From Planctomycetota bacterium (GTDB taxonomy: Bacteria; Planctomycetota; Phycisphaerae; Sedimentisphaerales; Anaerobacaceae), in contig DUZJ01000005.1 in the NCBI GenBank assembly GCA_013349615.1, positions 1-64,000 of the forward strand: a stretch of 64,000 nucleotides of DNA, read 5' to 3'. The notes below the pieces were generated by a model. The model did no database searches, was not told the origin of the DNA, and saw only the letters and a program-made list of their open reading frames with translations. Shown here one piece after another: positions 38,245-47,985 of this stretch (its first letter is position 1; each line of letters begins with the position of its first letter). Position numbers and translations under genes: made by a program.

Positions 38245-41200
38245 ATGATGAGAGGTTTTATGAAAGCAACCCCGAGGAATGTCTTTGTGGTTTTACTTTT
38301 CATTGGGCAGTTATCGGTTCTTCCGAGATTGAGCGAGGCAAGGGTCAGGGCCTGGGAGGAGACGGTGACAATTCCCACCTATGGATGGGCGGAAGATGTT
38401 AATCCGAAGTTCTGGGCCCTGGAAGGCGCGGTTAAATTCTCGACCACGGTCAAAGGCTCCATCGTCTACCCGTATACGATGCAGGACCATCTTTACAGGA
38501 CAAAGTCGGATAGAACTTACAAAGCCTTATTTCTTGAAAATGAATACCTGAAAATCACCTGTCTGCCGGAGCTGGGGGGTCGGCTGCATTCGGTTTTCGA
38601 CAAGACCAAAGGCGAGGAAATGTTTCACATCAATAACGTTATCAAGCCGGGCATGATAGCGATGCGTGGGGCTTTTATCAGCGGTGGCGTTGAGTGGAAC
38701 GCGGGCCCACAGGTACACACCGTTACTATTGTCTCGCCGGTCGATGCACTCATCGGGCGCAATTCAGATGGTTCGGCCTACCTTGAAGTGAGTAATCTGG
38801 AAAAGAGCCTGCGAACTCGCTGGATCGTGCGGGTCACTCTGCATCCGGGAAAAGCATACCTCGATGAGCGCATTCGCATTTTCAATCCCGCGGATGCGAT
38901 TAATCCATACTACTTCTGGAACTGCACTGCTTTCCCCAACCGGGCTGGTACGCGATTTATATATCCTATGACTCTTGGAACAGACCATCACGGAGTCAAA
39001 TTTTTTTCGTGGCCCATCCACGAAGGCAAGGACCTGTCCTGGCTCAAGAACTATGAGACGTGGTCGTCGATTTTTGCTGTTGACTGTGCCTTCGATTTCT
39101 TTGGTGCTTACGATGTGGACGCAGACCGTGGTATAGTGCAGGTGGCGGACCGCCGGGAGCTCAGCGGGAAAAAGGCCTGGACATGGGGCAATTGGGACTT
39201 TGGCCTGGTGAGCCAAAAGAACCTGACTGATGACGACGGCCCCTATATTGAGGTGCAAAGCGGGCCGTTGCCGACACAGTCTGACTATGGGATGCTGCTG
39301 CCGAGGGAAGAGGTCTCGTGGCAGGAATGGTGGTATCCCGTACATGGACTCGGGGACGGTTTCGAATACGCTACGAAAGACGTGGCCGTTCAGACCGTCC
39401 ACAAGGATGACAAGCTCCGGTTGCATATCCTCGCAACGAACAAGTTCCCCAGAGCGATTTGCACTCTCAGCCAGGGACGCCGGCAGCTTCTTAGAGAAAG
39501 GATAGACCTTTCTCCCAAACGTCCCGAGGTGGTAACGCTTTCGTCGTCTCCGCAGTCGCCCGTAGATGTCACCATCAAGACAAGGAACGGAGATGTGCTT
39601 GCCTCCTTCGTTACACCCCTGCCGATTCCCAGGACTTCCCCGCCTGCTCGCGCGGGGTTTAGAGATAAGGTCGATGAGCAGCTCACCGTTGATGAGAAGT
39701 ATCGCAAAGGTCTAAAATATGACCTGGCAACAAACCGTAAGAAGGCACGTGAGTACTACGAAAAGGCGCTGGCGGACGATGCTGAATATTCGCCTGCACT
39801 GCGAGGCCTGGCGGTGCTCGATATCGAAGCGGCGCTTTACGAGAATGCGATTGAGAGGCTGGAAAAAGCCTTAGTGCGTGATGGCAGTGACGGATTGTCG
39901 TGGTTCTTTTTGGGCGTGAGTCATTTGAGGCTGCGAAACGAAAAGGAAACGCTCAGGTGCGCATATAAGGCGGTGCGATGCTTCGGCACCGCGTCTCTGG
40001 GCTATGACCTTGCCGGCCGTGCTTATATGCGTTTGCGAGATTACTCAAGGGCTGTGGAGGCCTTTGAGAAATCTGTACAGCTAAATCCAAGGGACACCCA
40101 GGCGCAGAACCATCTGCTGTTGGCCCTGTATGCTGCAGGAGAAACAATGTCGGCATACAAACAGGCACAAAAAAGAATCGCTGAGAATCTGACGGACCTG
40201 GTTCCGCGAGCAGTGGTCGTGCTGCGGCACGAAAACGAAATGGACCGGTTTGTGCGGGAGGCACGGGATTTTGTCGGGGAAGATGATTTTGAAATGTTAG
40301 AGACAAGTCTTGCTTTCGCAGAGCTGGGCCTGGTGAATGAAGCTGCTAAGTTGCTGTCGGCAGTATGTATCGAGGCGGTCCCGCAAACTGAGCGCAATCC
40401 TCTGCCACTCTATTACCTGGCTTATTTTGCATCGGTGCAGGGTGACCAGAAGAATGCCAGGACCTATCTTGCTCAGGCCGGCAAGACTTACAAGGATTAT
40501 GTTTTTCCTTCCCGCCCTGAAGCGGTGGAGGTATTTAAATATGCCATTGATGAAAAGCCGGATGATGCTTATGCACATCTGCATCTTGGCAATCTTTACG
40601 GAAATTTTGGTCGGCTTGATGAAGCTGCACGGCACTGGCGAAGGGCCGGCGAGCTGGACTCATCCTTGAGTATCGCATTTCGTAATCTTGGCCTTTATGC
40701 CTGGGCGGTGGATGAAGACCTGGCGAAGGCCGAAGGGTACTATCGTAAGGCCATCGCGGCCCGGCCAAAAGACCAGACCTTGTATCGTGACCTGGCGGAT
40801 ATTCTACTGGCCGGTAAAAAGCGCTCCGAAGCGATAAAGGTTCTGGAATCCACGCCGTTCGAGAAGCTAAGACGTGCGGACGTGATTATAATGCTCGCCC
40901 AGGCTTATGTTGATGAGCAAAGGTACACCAATGCGATTGATTTACTGGAATCTACGCCTTACTTTGTCAACTGGGAGGGCCAGACAATCACCCGGGACCT
41001 GTTTAGTAAAGCGCATTTGCAGCGCGGCCGGAAACGTTTCGAAGACAAGAGTTTCGAAGGTGCTCTAAAGGACTTTGAGGCGGCTTTGACCTATCCGGAA
41101 AATATAGGTGTGGGGCGGTCGAACAAACCTCGAGAGGCACCGGCCCATTACTGGAGAGGCAAGGCACTGGAGGCCCTTGGCCGCCTTGAAGATGCGTGTT

Positions 41201-41304
41201 CGGCCTGGGAGAAAGGGGCGAACGGACAGGGAGGTTCGAAAGAGCAGAACGAATATCAGGAACTCTGCAAAAAAGCGCTTTTGACGCACAAGTGGCTGCT
41301 TTGA
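38245..41304 (+). CDS. DUF5107 domain plus TPR-repeat protein
   Basis: YKALFLENEYLKITCLPELGGRLHSVFDKTKGEEMFHIN; TPR units such as SPALRGLAVLDIEAALYENAIERLEKAL. Confidence 0.88.
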   Translation: MMRGFMKATPRNVFVVLLFIGQLSVLPRLSEARVRAWEETVTIPTYGWAEDVNPKFWALEGAVKFSTTVKGSIVYPYTMQDHLYRTKSDRTYKALFLENEYLKITCLPELGGRLHSVFDKTKGEEMFHINNVIKPGMIAMRGAFISGGVEWNAGPQVHTVTIVSPVDALIGRNSDGSAYLEVSNLEKSLRTRWIVRVTLHPGKAYLDERIRIFNPADAINPYYFWNCTAFPNRAGTRFIYPMTLGTDHHGVKFFSWPIHEGKDLSWLKNYETWSSIFAVDCAFDFFGAYDVDADRGIVQVADRRELSGKKAWTWGNWDFGLVSQKNLTDDDGPYIEVQSGPLPTQSDYGMLLPREEVSWQEWWYPVHGLGDGFEYATKDVAVQTVHKDDKLRLHILATNKFPRAICTLSQGRRQLLRERIDLSPKRPEVVTLSSSPQSPVDVTIKTRNGDVLASFVTPLPIPRTSPPARAGFRDKVDEQLTVDEKYRKGLKYDLATNRKKAREYYEKALADDAEYSPALRGLAVLDIEAALYENAIERLEKALVRDGSDGLSWFFLGVSHLRLRNEKETLRCAYKAVRCFGTASLGYDLAGRAYMRLRDYSRAVEAFEKSVQLNPRDTQAQNHLLLALYAAGETMSAYKQAQKRIAENLTDLVPRAVVVLRHENEMDRFVREARDFVGEDDFEMLETSLAFAELGLVNEAAKLLSAVCIEAVPQTERNPLPLYYLAYFASVQGDQKNARTYLAQAGKTYKDYVFPSRPEAVEVFKYAIDEKPDDAYAHLHLGNLYGNFGRLDEAARHWRRAGELDSSLSIAFRNLGLYAWAVDEDLAKAEGYYRKAIAARPKDQTLYRDLADILLAGKKRSEAIKVLESTPFEKLRRADVIIMLAQAYVDEQRYTNAIDLLESTPYFVNWEGQTITRDLFSKAHLQRGRKRFEDKSFEGALKDFEAALTYPENIGVGRSNKPREAPAHYWRGKALEALGRLEDACSAWEKGANGQGGSKEQNEYQELCKKALLTHKWLL

Positions 41305-41364
41305 ACCAGAGAACAGAAGACAGAGGACTGACCATCTGGTTTCTGACATTAACCGGGAGATTAT

Positions 41365-42993
41365 ATGGACTTAAGTGCTTTGGGAATTGAAACTAATTTC
41401 AGCACTTTAGACTGGTGCATTGTCATCGGCTACCTGCTGGTCATTGTAGCTGTCGGGGTTTATATAAAGCGATATATCAGCAATGTTACAGATTTCATGG
41501 TCGCGGGGCGAGGCTTAAAGACTTTCCTGGGTGTCGCGACGATGATAGGGACCGAATTAGGTCTGGTTACGGTGATGTACTCGGCGCAAAAGGGCTTTAC
41601 CGGTGGTTTCGCGGCCTTTCACATAGCGTTGGCATCGGCAGTTGTAGCTTTAACTGTGGGGCTTACCGGTTTTATTGTGGTGCCGCTGCGAAGAATGAAG
41701 GTGATGACCATCCCGGAATTTTACGAGAGACGCTTCGGGCATGGCGTGCGAATTTTGGGTGGAGCGATATTAGCATTTTCCGGTATCCTGAATATGGGAA
41801 TGTTCCTTAAGGCCGGTTCGATTTTTGTGATGGGTATCACGGGCAGAACAGCGGAATACGAGCTTAAGATAATAATGAGCGCTCTGCTGGGGATGGTGCT
41901 GTTATACACTACTCTGGGCGGGATGGTCTCGGTAGTGGTTCTCGACTATATCCAGTTTGTGGTTCTATCGTTTAGCCTTTTGGCTACGAGTGTGCTGGCC
42001 ATTAGATATTTGGGCTGGAGTAACATTATTGAGACGGTATCGCAGTTAAAAGGAGAAGCTGGTTTTAATCCATTCCACAGCAAAGGCTTCGGCACTTCTT
42101 ACGTAGTATGGATGTTCTTTCTGGGGCTGGTCAACTGCGCGATTTGGCAGACGGCTGTTATACGTGCCTGCTCTGCCGAAAGTGTTAAAACAGTCAAGAG
42201 GCTCTATACCTTTGCTTCTGTTGGTTGGCTGATTCGGTTTTTGTTACCGTACTTTTTTGGGATATCTGCTTTTGTATTCATAGCACAGCACCCGACACTC
42301 AAGAATGTATTTTTGCCGGAAGGCTCTGTTGCCGATTCCCAGGTGACGTTGATGGCGATGCCGGTTTTCCTGAGCCAAATCCTTCCTGCCGGACTTATCG
42401 GTATTATTTCAGCGGGTATGTTAGCTGCGTTTATGTCCACACACGACAGCTACCTGTTATGCTGGAGCTCGGTTCTGACACAGGATGTGGTGGCCCCCTG
42501 GTTCAAAAAAGGATTGTCATCAAAGGCGCGTTTGCTGCTGACACGAATTTTTATCGTAGCTATCGGTATCTTTATCCTGGTATGGGGACTCTGGTACGAT
42601 TTAGGGCAGGACTTGTGGGATTATATGGCTATTTCCGGGGCCATTTATTTTACGGGAGCAATCGCGCTGCTTGTTTTTGGTATTTACTGGAAACGTGCGA
42701 GCAGAGTCGGCGCATATTTGGCTCTTGTTTGTGGATTCGGTGCCCTTATAGGATTGAAGCCGGTACAAGCCCCGTTGAGTCCCTTGATATTTCGTTTTTC
42801 CTCTCTTCTTTCTTCCTGTCGAGTCGGTTCCATTTTAGGAATAAAGCCTGTTGAAGAGCTATCGAGTGCGACCGTTGGATTGACTGTTATAACGTGTGCG
42901 ATAACGCTCATGGTGGTCGGCTCCTTAATATTTGGCGACCGTAGCAAAGAAAAATTAACCGCAGAGAACGCCAAGAGCGCAGAAGAAAAATAG
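41365..42993 (+). CDS. Sodium:solute symporter (SSS) family transporter
   Basis: NVTDFMVAGRGLKTFLGVATMIGTELG; multi-TM; AAFMSTHDSYLL. Confidence 0.9.
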   Translation: MDLSALGIETNFSTLDWCIVIGYLLVIVAVGVYIKRYISNVTDFMVAGRGLKTFLGVATMIGTELGLVTVMYSAQKGFTGGFAAFHIALASAVVALTVGLTGFIVVPLRRMKVMTIPEFYERRFGHGVRILGGAILAFSGILNMGMFLKAGSIFVMGITGRTAEYELKIIMSALLGMVLLYTTLGGMVSVVVLDYIQFVVLSFSLLATSVLAIRYLGWSNIIETVSQLKGEAGFNPFHSKGFGTSYVVWMFFLGLVNCAIWQTAVIRACSAESVKTVKRLYTFASVGWLIRFLLPYFFGISAFVFIAQHPTLKNVFLPEGSVADSQVTLMAMPVFLSQILPAGLIGIISAGMLAAFMSTHDSYLLCWSSVLTQDVVAPWFKKGLSSKARLLLTRIFIVAIGIFILVWGLWYDLGQDLWDYMAISGAIYFTGAIALLVFGIYWKRASRVGAYLALVCGFGALIGLKPVQAPLSPLIFRFSSLLSSCRVGSILGIKPVEELSSATVGLTVITCAITLMVVGSLIFGDRSKEKLTAENAKSAEEK

Positions 42994-43074
42994 AATAAAA
43001 GGTAAATGGCATAAGTTGTGAGTAAATGAAATATTACACAACTCTGTGTACTCTGCGAGGTCGGCGGTAAAAAA
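42957..43074. repeat. Dispersed inverted repeat E, copy 2
   Basis: CCGCAGAGAACGCCAAGAGCGCAGA...CTCTGTGTACTCTGCGAGGTCGGCGGTAAAA. Confidence 0.7.
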
Positions 43075-43087
43075 AGGACAACAAAAC

Positions 43088-43246
43088 ATGAATTTTTGGA
43101 TTAATTTCTGGTCGTTTTTTTTCTTTGCAAGTCTTGCTATTTTTGCATGCCTTGCCGTGGTTGTTACAATCGGCGGCTTTTATAACATTCGCTCACTGTT
43201 TAAGAGTCTTACAGACCGGGCTGACCAGCATGATGACCAGCCGTGA
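43088..43246 (+). CDS. Small single-TM protein, possible symporter accessory protein
   Basis: MNFWINFWSFFFFASLAIFACLAVVVTIGGFYNIRSLFKSL; directly after the SSS gene; overlaps the next CDS by 17 bp. Confidence 0.65.
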   Translation: MNFWINFWSFFFFASLAIFACLAVVVTIGGFYNIRSLFKSLTDRADQHDDQP

Positions 43247-44405
43247 AAGATTGATGGCGACTTTGCGCGGCGAACCGGTCGACCGGCCTGCAGTCAATTT
43301 CTATGAAATAGGCGGATTTAAGGTTGACCCGTCCGACCCGGATGAGTTCAACGTCTATAACGACCCGTCCTGGCAGCCGTTGCTGCAACTGGCTGAAGAG
43401 CAGACCGACCTGATTCGTATGCGCAGCTCTGTCAGGCCGCGCTCCCACGAGGTCGAGATGTCGCTTGACAGGGCCCGCGCCGCCAATTGCCGGGATGAAT
43501 TCTTCCAAACAGAAAAATATATGGAGGATGGATGCCGTTTCAGACGCGTGCGGTTGAAAGTTGGTGACAGGACTATGACTTCGCTCACGCGTCGCAGCCC
43601 GGAAGTTGACACTGTATGGACTATAGAACACCTGCTCAAGAGCGTAGATGACCTGAAAGCTTATCTGCAACTGCCCGACGAAGCATTCACTGAACAGGTC
43701 AGCGTAGCCAACCTGGTCGAGGAGGACAAGAAGCTCGGCGACCGGGGCATCGTGATGGTAGATACGGAAGACCCGATTTGCGCCGCGGCGTACCTTTTCA
43801 GTATGGAAGACTTTACTGTTGTTGCCTTGACGGAGCAGAAGCTGTTTCATCGCCTGCTTGAGAAGCTTTCCGGCCATATATACACGAGGACCGAGGAAAC
43901 AGCGAAGGCATTTGGCGGCCACTTGTGGCGCATATACGGGCCGGAATATGCCACTGAGCCTTACCTGCCGCCTCACCTTTTCAAAGAATATGTTGTGCGT
44001 TATACCGGGCCGATGGTAGAGACTATTGGAAAGTATGGCGGTTTTGCCCGAATTCATTGTCACGGCAGGATTCGTGCCGTTCTTGACTACATAATCGAGA
44101 TGGGGGCGGCTGCCATCGACCCTATTGAGCCGCCGCCGCACGGGGACGTGGAGCTTGAATACGTGCGCCGCGAGTACGGCAGGGAGCTGGTCCTTTTTGG
44201 GAATATCGAGATAGCCGACGTGGAAAATATGGAGCCGAGCGAGTTTGAAAAGGTCGTTGAAAAAACGCTCAAAGATGGAACAATTGGTGAGGGCAAGGGT
44301 TTTGTCCTGATGCCGTCTTCGGCCCCGAACGGACGGAAAATCACACCCGTAATGATGGCAAATTATCAAACAATGATACGCCTGACCACCGGGTTCAACT
44401 TGTGA
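43230..44405 (+). CDS. Uroporphyrinogen decarboxylase (UroD)-like protein
   Basis: MTSRERLMATLRGEPVDRPAVNFYE; IHCHGRIRAVLDYIIEMGAAAIDPIEPPPHGDVELEYV. Confidence 0.85.
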   Translation: MMTSRERLMATLRGEPVDRPAVNFYEIGGFKVDPSDPDEFNVYNDPSWQPLLQLAEEQTDLIRMRSSVRPRSHEVEMSLDRARAANCRDEFFQTEKYMEDGCRFRRVRLKVGDRTMTSLTRRSPEVDTVWTIEHLLKSVDDLKAYLQLPDEAFTEQVSVANLVEEDKKLGDRGIVMVDTEDPICAAAYLFSMEDFTVVALTEQKLFHRLLEKLSGHIYTRTEETAKAFGGHLWRIYGPEYATEPYLPPHLFKEYVVRYTGPMVETIGKYGGFARIHCHGRIRAVLDYIIEMGAAAIDPIEPPPHGDVELEYVRREYGRELVLFGNIEIADVENMEPSEFEKVVEKTLKDGTIGEGKGFVLMPSSAPNGRKITPVMMANYQTMIRLTTGFNL

Positions 44406-44428
44406 GAGCATACAACAGAGGGCAGGAG

Positions 44429-44669
44429 ATTGGGTTTGTTTGGGTTTGTATTGGGTTTGTTTTGGCATTTTATTGGCTTTAATTGGGTTTGATTGGGTTT
44501 GTATTGGGTTTGAATTGGGTTTGTTTTTCCCACGTTCACCAGGTGTCTTATCTTCGTAATCCCTTGATAATACCATATTTACGTTCATTTGGGCTTTTTG
44601 GAAATTGGGTTTGTTTTGCATAAAATGAGCGATTTGTAGTGCGCTCACTACATTTGTAGAGGAGAAATT
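44429..44669 (-). repeat. Dispersed repeat element A, copy 2
   Basis: Near-identical to 132-374. Confidence 0.9.
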
Positions 44670-44932
44670 CGTATCTCGATACGAAAAATACGAAATAAGA
44701 AGCACGAAATTCGAAACAATATCAAAATCTAAATTACCCAAATTCAAAACTTTGCCTTTCTTGCCAAATAATGATTTTTGGCGTGTCCCGCACCAAATAG
44801 GCTGCTGCCGTAATTTGGTGCCGGACGATACGTGCGGGTCTCCGCTATATCTGCCATTTCTATGGCTGTTTGTATTATACACAACTCGGCCGGAATGTTC
44901 AATAAAAATGTAACTTTTTTTGGAAAAATATT

Positions 44933-45016
44933 CACCACGAAGGCATCCGTCTTCGCTGGGCGATGCCAGCTTCGCCGGACAGGCTCCGGCACGAAGAAAA
45001 ATTAGACGCAGATTAG
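44933..45016. repeat. Dispersed repeat C, copy 2, interrupted by a ~45-bp GC-rich insertion
   Basis: ccacgaaggca-[tccgtcttcgctgggcgatgccagcttcgccggacaggctccgg]-cacgaag...ttagacgcagatt. Confidence 0.7.
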
Positions 45017-45130
45017 GGACAGACGCAAGATGCAAGACTCAAGATGCAAGGAACAAGAGCATAAGGCATAAGAGCATAAAGGATTAAACCAACAAAATGG
45101 GCGAAAAAGGTGTTTTATGAGTCAAGAAAA

Positions 45131-45190
45131 GGCACAAAATGCACAAAAGGGGCAAAAAAATGACCAAAAAAGTGCTTTTTAGCACATAAA
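45131..45190 (+). repeat. Dispersed repeat B, copy 2
   Basis: Matches 961-1021. Confidence 0.85.
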
Positions 45191-45207
45191 TAGCGATTTA
45201 AGCTTAA

Positions 45208-45308
45208 AATGCTCTATATGAAGGGCATATGCTCCATTGTAAGTATGCAATGCTCAATTTGAAGCATCGAATGCTCTATATTAAAAGTATATGCTCTATT
45301 TGCCCCGC
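45208..45308. repeat. Five degenerate 20-21-bp tandem repeats (AATGCTCTATATGAAGNNNNN)
   Basis: Units at 45208, 45229, 45249, 45270 and 45291. Confidence 0.8.
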
Positions 45309-45358
45309 TCATTCGCCGCGGGGGCTAGGGGAGAATATTATAACGGAGAATGCAGGTT

Positions 45359-46234
45359 TCAGGTCTTCTGCGTGGATTCAGCGTCATCGTCACTTTTCTC
45401 TGGGAAAGTTATGCCCTGATCTAAAATAGATTTGCCCGGGTCAGTTAGAGTCAACCCCCCGAGACCCGAGAGAAACGGGTACGACCTCCCCGATATGCTC
45501 AAGCCAGATGGATAATTCGCGTCAGACAAAGTAGATACCACCGTGCCAAGAAGAGATGAGCCAACTTTTGTTTGTTGAGATAAAATCTCTGACCTAAGTT
45601 CGCGGATTTTTGATTCTTTATTCTCTAACTGGTTCTTTAGTTGGGCGTTCTGCTCTGCTGAGCGGCTCTTCGTCTCTTTAATCTCCTTTTGTAGCCGCGC
45701 GAACTCTATCATTGTTTGATTCAACTGGTTTCGTAATTCGGTCAGTTCCCCAATTTGTGTTCGGACATTTGCCTCGGGAATAATATCCGTCCAATTCTCA
45801 ATGGAGTTGACCGCTTCCTCGGCTAAGCTGTCGCATTTAGATACGATTTCTTCATAATTACGAGTTGTTATGGCCTTTGGTGCTTTGGCTTGGTCTTTTA
45901 TATTATGCGTAAACATCCGTACACGTGTTCCTAACATAGCGATATTGTGCATAAGAAGCTTTAAATTTCGAATCGCAGTTTTTCCGCGTACAACCAAAAT
46001 TCCGGACTCAGTCTGTTCCAGCCACTGCTTCGTTAGTCTGGCACCCAGAATACCTGAGGAAACGATAAGCATCAGATTTAATAATGCCGAGTACACGGCT
46101 GGAGGAGGGGTTTGTTGTTTGCCCTGGCGCACCGAAATGACAAGGAGGATGCCTGTCGCTATTAGTAATATAACGATCCATGGATCAAGAATAGTATGAA
46201 GGAAGGCCTTCCAGTTTTCCTTTAGCGATTTCAT
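45359..46234 (-). CDS. Hypothetical membrane protein with two N-terminal TM helices and coiled coil
   Basis: DPWIVILLIATGILLVISVRQ; EFARLQKEIKETKSRSAEQNAQLKNQLENKESKIRELRSEILSQQ. Confidence 0.65.
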   Translation of the reverse strand: MKSLKENWKAFLHTILDPWIVILLIATGILLVISVRQGKQQTPPPAVYSALLNLMLIVSSGILGARLTKQWLEQTESGILVVRGKTAIRNLKLLMHNIAMLGTRVRMFTHNIKDQAKAPKAITTRNYEEIVSKCDSLAEEAVNSIENWTDIIPEANVRTQIGELTELRNQLNQTMIEFARLQKEIKETKSRSAEQNAQLKNQLENKESKIRELRSEILSQQTKVGSSLLGTVVSTLSDANYPSGLSISGRSYPFLSGLGGLTLTDPGKSILDQGITFPEKSDDDAESTQKT

Positions 46235-46526
46235 TTTTCTATCACTCCCCTAAATCAATCAATTAACTGTAAAACACCTGTACACACAATACGATCCGCA
46301 TATTCCCCAATCAAGCACTCAACAGCTCCGTTTCCCGTCTTTCTTTTCAAATTCCACCCATTCTGTCAAAAACCGCAAGGCCATTTTCGCCAAATAATAA
46401 ATACTATTCACCATTCACTAATCACGAATTAACTCGCCGTCTTAGTTGCTGGTCTACGTTGCTGATTTCTAATTATACCCTTTATGTCAAAAACGACAAG
46501 CCATTTTTGTTTTGTAAAGAGTTTGG

Positions 46527-47438
46527 TTATTCATCGAAATAATCGGTATCTATTTTCTTAACCTCATATGAGGCGGCTGTTGAAACTCCAACATTGTGCT
46601 CAATCATTAGTTGAGCCAATCTTTCACCATCTATGAGAATAATTTTATTTTCTATATTTGAGGCATAGTGAGTTGCTTCTTTTGAAAACGCTGAAGTTGT
46701 TATGAAAATACCTTTTTTAGCTCTCTGGCCCTGTAAGGCACCTGCAAATTTTTGAATTTCTGGACGACAGACAGCGTTTTCCCACCTTTTAGCTTGTATA
46801 TAAATCGCATCAAGTCCAAGTTTATCCTCTTTTATTATCCCATCGATACCTTCATCGCTACTCCTACCAACTGCCTGCCCCGCATCTTTTCTGGAACCAC
46901 CATACCCCATTTTTACCAGAAGATCAATTACCAAAATTTCGAAGAAGGTCGAAGAGCCATCTTTAACCTTCATTAATAATTCGTGTGACAAATTTTGATT
47001 CAACTCCTCATACGCAGTGCCCAAAAGTTCCTCAGGGGTTTGTACTTCAACCCCATTGAGATTTTTACTCAATTTCTTTCCGGTCTTTTTTTTCTTTAGA
47101 GTTTTAAATTCGTGGAATTCTGGGTACTGTTGAAGGAATTTATTGCCTATCTTATCTGGATTCTGATTTAAAACATCAATACCTCTTTGAGTAATCTTAA
47201 AATATCCACGTTTCGTGGATTCAAGAAGCCAACACTTTTTTAGGTAGGTCGCAGCCCATCCTGTCCTGTTTACAATTACTCGGATAGTTCCACTTGGCAA
47301 AAGTTGCTTTTGCTCTTGCTCAGTTAAGCCAAACTCCTTGATAAAAACCTCGGTTGCTTCTCTTGTACGATGCTCTTTTCCATCACTTGCAAGCTTTAAT
47401 AGTGGTAGCATTAAGGTTTCGTAATCTGGAATTGCCAT
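46527..47438 (-). CDS. mrr: Mrr-family restriction endonuclease
   Basis: Mrr N-terminal domain MAIPDYETLMLPLLKLASDGKEH; catalytic GIDGIIKEDKLGLDAIYIQAKRW; PEIQKFAGALQGQRAKKGIFITTSAFSKEA. Confidence 0.92.
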   Translation of the reverse strand: MAIPDYETLMLPLLKLASDGKEHRTREATEVFIKEFGLTEQEQKQLLPSGTIRVIVNRTGWAATYLKKCWLLESTKRGYFKITQRGIDVLNQNPDKIGNKFLQQYPEFHEFKTLKKKKTGKKLSKNLNGVEVQTPEELLGTAYEELNQNLSHELLMKVKDGSSTFFEILVIDLLVKMGYGGSRKDAGQAVGRSSDEGIDGIIKEDKLGLDAIYIQAKRWENAVCRPEIQKFAGALQGQRAKKGIFITTSAFSKEATHYASNIENKIILIDGERLAQLMIEHNVGVSTAASYEVKKIDTDYFDE

Positions 47439-47635
47439 ATAACTGCCTCCAAAAAGTAATTGCAAAAAACGCTTCCATATTTCATCCCACTATTATACCG
47501 AGTGCCTACGTCAACAATCAATAAATTTATAGCATTTTGAGAAAACCACACACAGACGGCGAATTTGAGGTGTATAGCGGTTTTTTTGGGTGAATGTAGG
47601 GGGCCGCTTTTAAGGGGTTTATTCTATGCTGTGCC

Positions 47636-47793
47636 AGATCCCTCCACTCCGCCCCGCACCAATTGCCCAGCACCAAAACGGCCCCGGTGCTTCTGTTTTG
47701 TGAAGCAAAACGGCGGGACGGCGGGACCGAAGCTCTTTTGGTGCTGGACTCGCCTAATTGGTGCGGGACTTCGGTCGGGATGACACTGGGGAT
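47636..47793. repeat. Nested multi-level inverted repeat
   Basis: Outer 47654-47664/47756-47767, middle 47668-47678/47736-47746, inner GTTTTG/CAAAAC 47695-47711. Confidence 0.85.
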
Positions 47794-47908
47794 GTGGCAT
47801 TGCTTCGGTCGGGATGACCCCAGTGGGATAACGCTTCGCTATCCCACGGGGCAGGCAGCGATGAATATCGAATATCGAACAAGGAATTTCGAATGATGAA
47901 GGAAAAGG

Positions 47909-47953
47909 GAGAAGTGAGAAGGCGATAAGTGAGAAGGCGATAAGTGAGAAGGG
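47909..47953. repeat. Three 15-bp tandem repeats (GATAAGTGAGAAGGC)
   Basis: Read directly. Confidence 0.85.
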
Positions 47954-47985
47954 TTGACAGATTTGATATTGGTTCTATTCGGTGG

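Noticed and set aside
43209-45035. 608-aa minus-strand ORF
   Set aside because: Most of it is antisense to the UroD-like gene and the rest crosses repeat DNA; only the element A frame inside it is of interest.
46363-46516. Two similar gtcaaaaacYgcaagSccatttt segments between the membrane gene and Mrr
   Set aside because: Short imperfect direct repeat; noted as part of the general repeat background, not strong enough for a separate claim.
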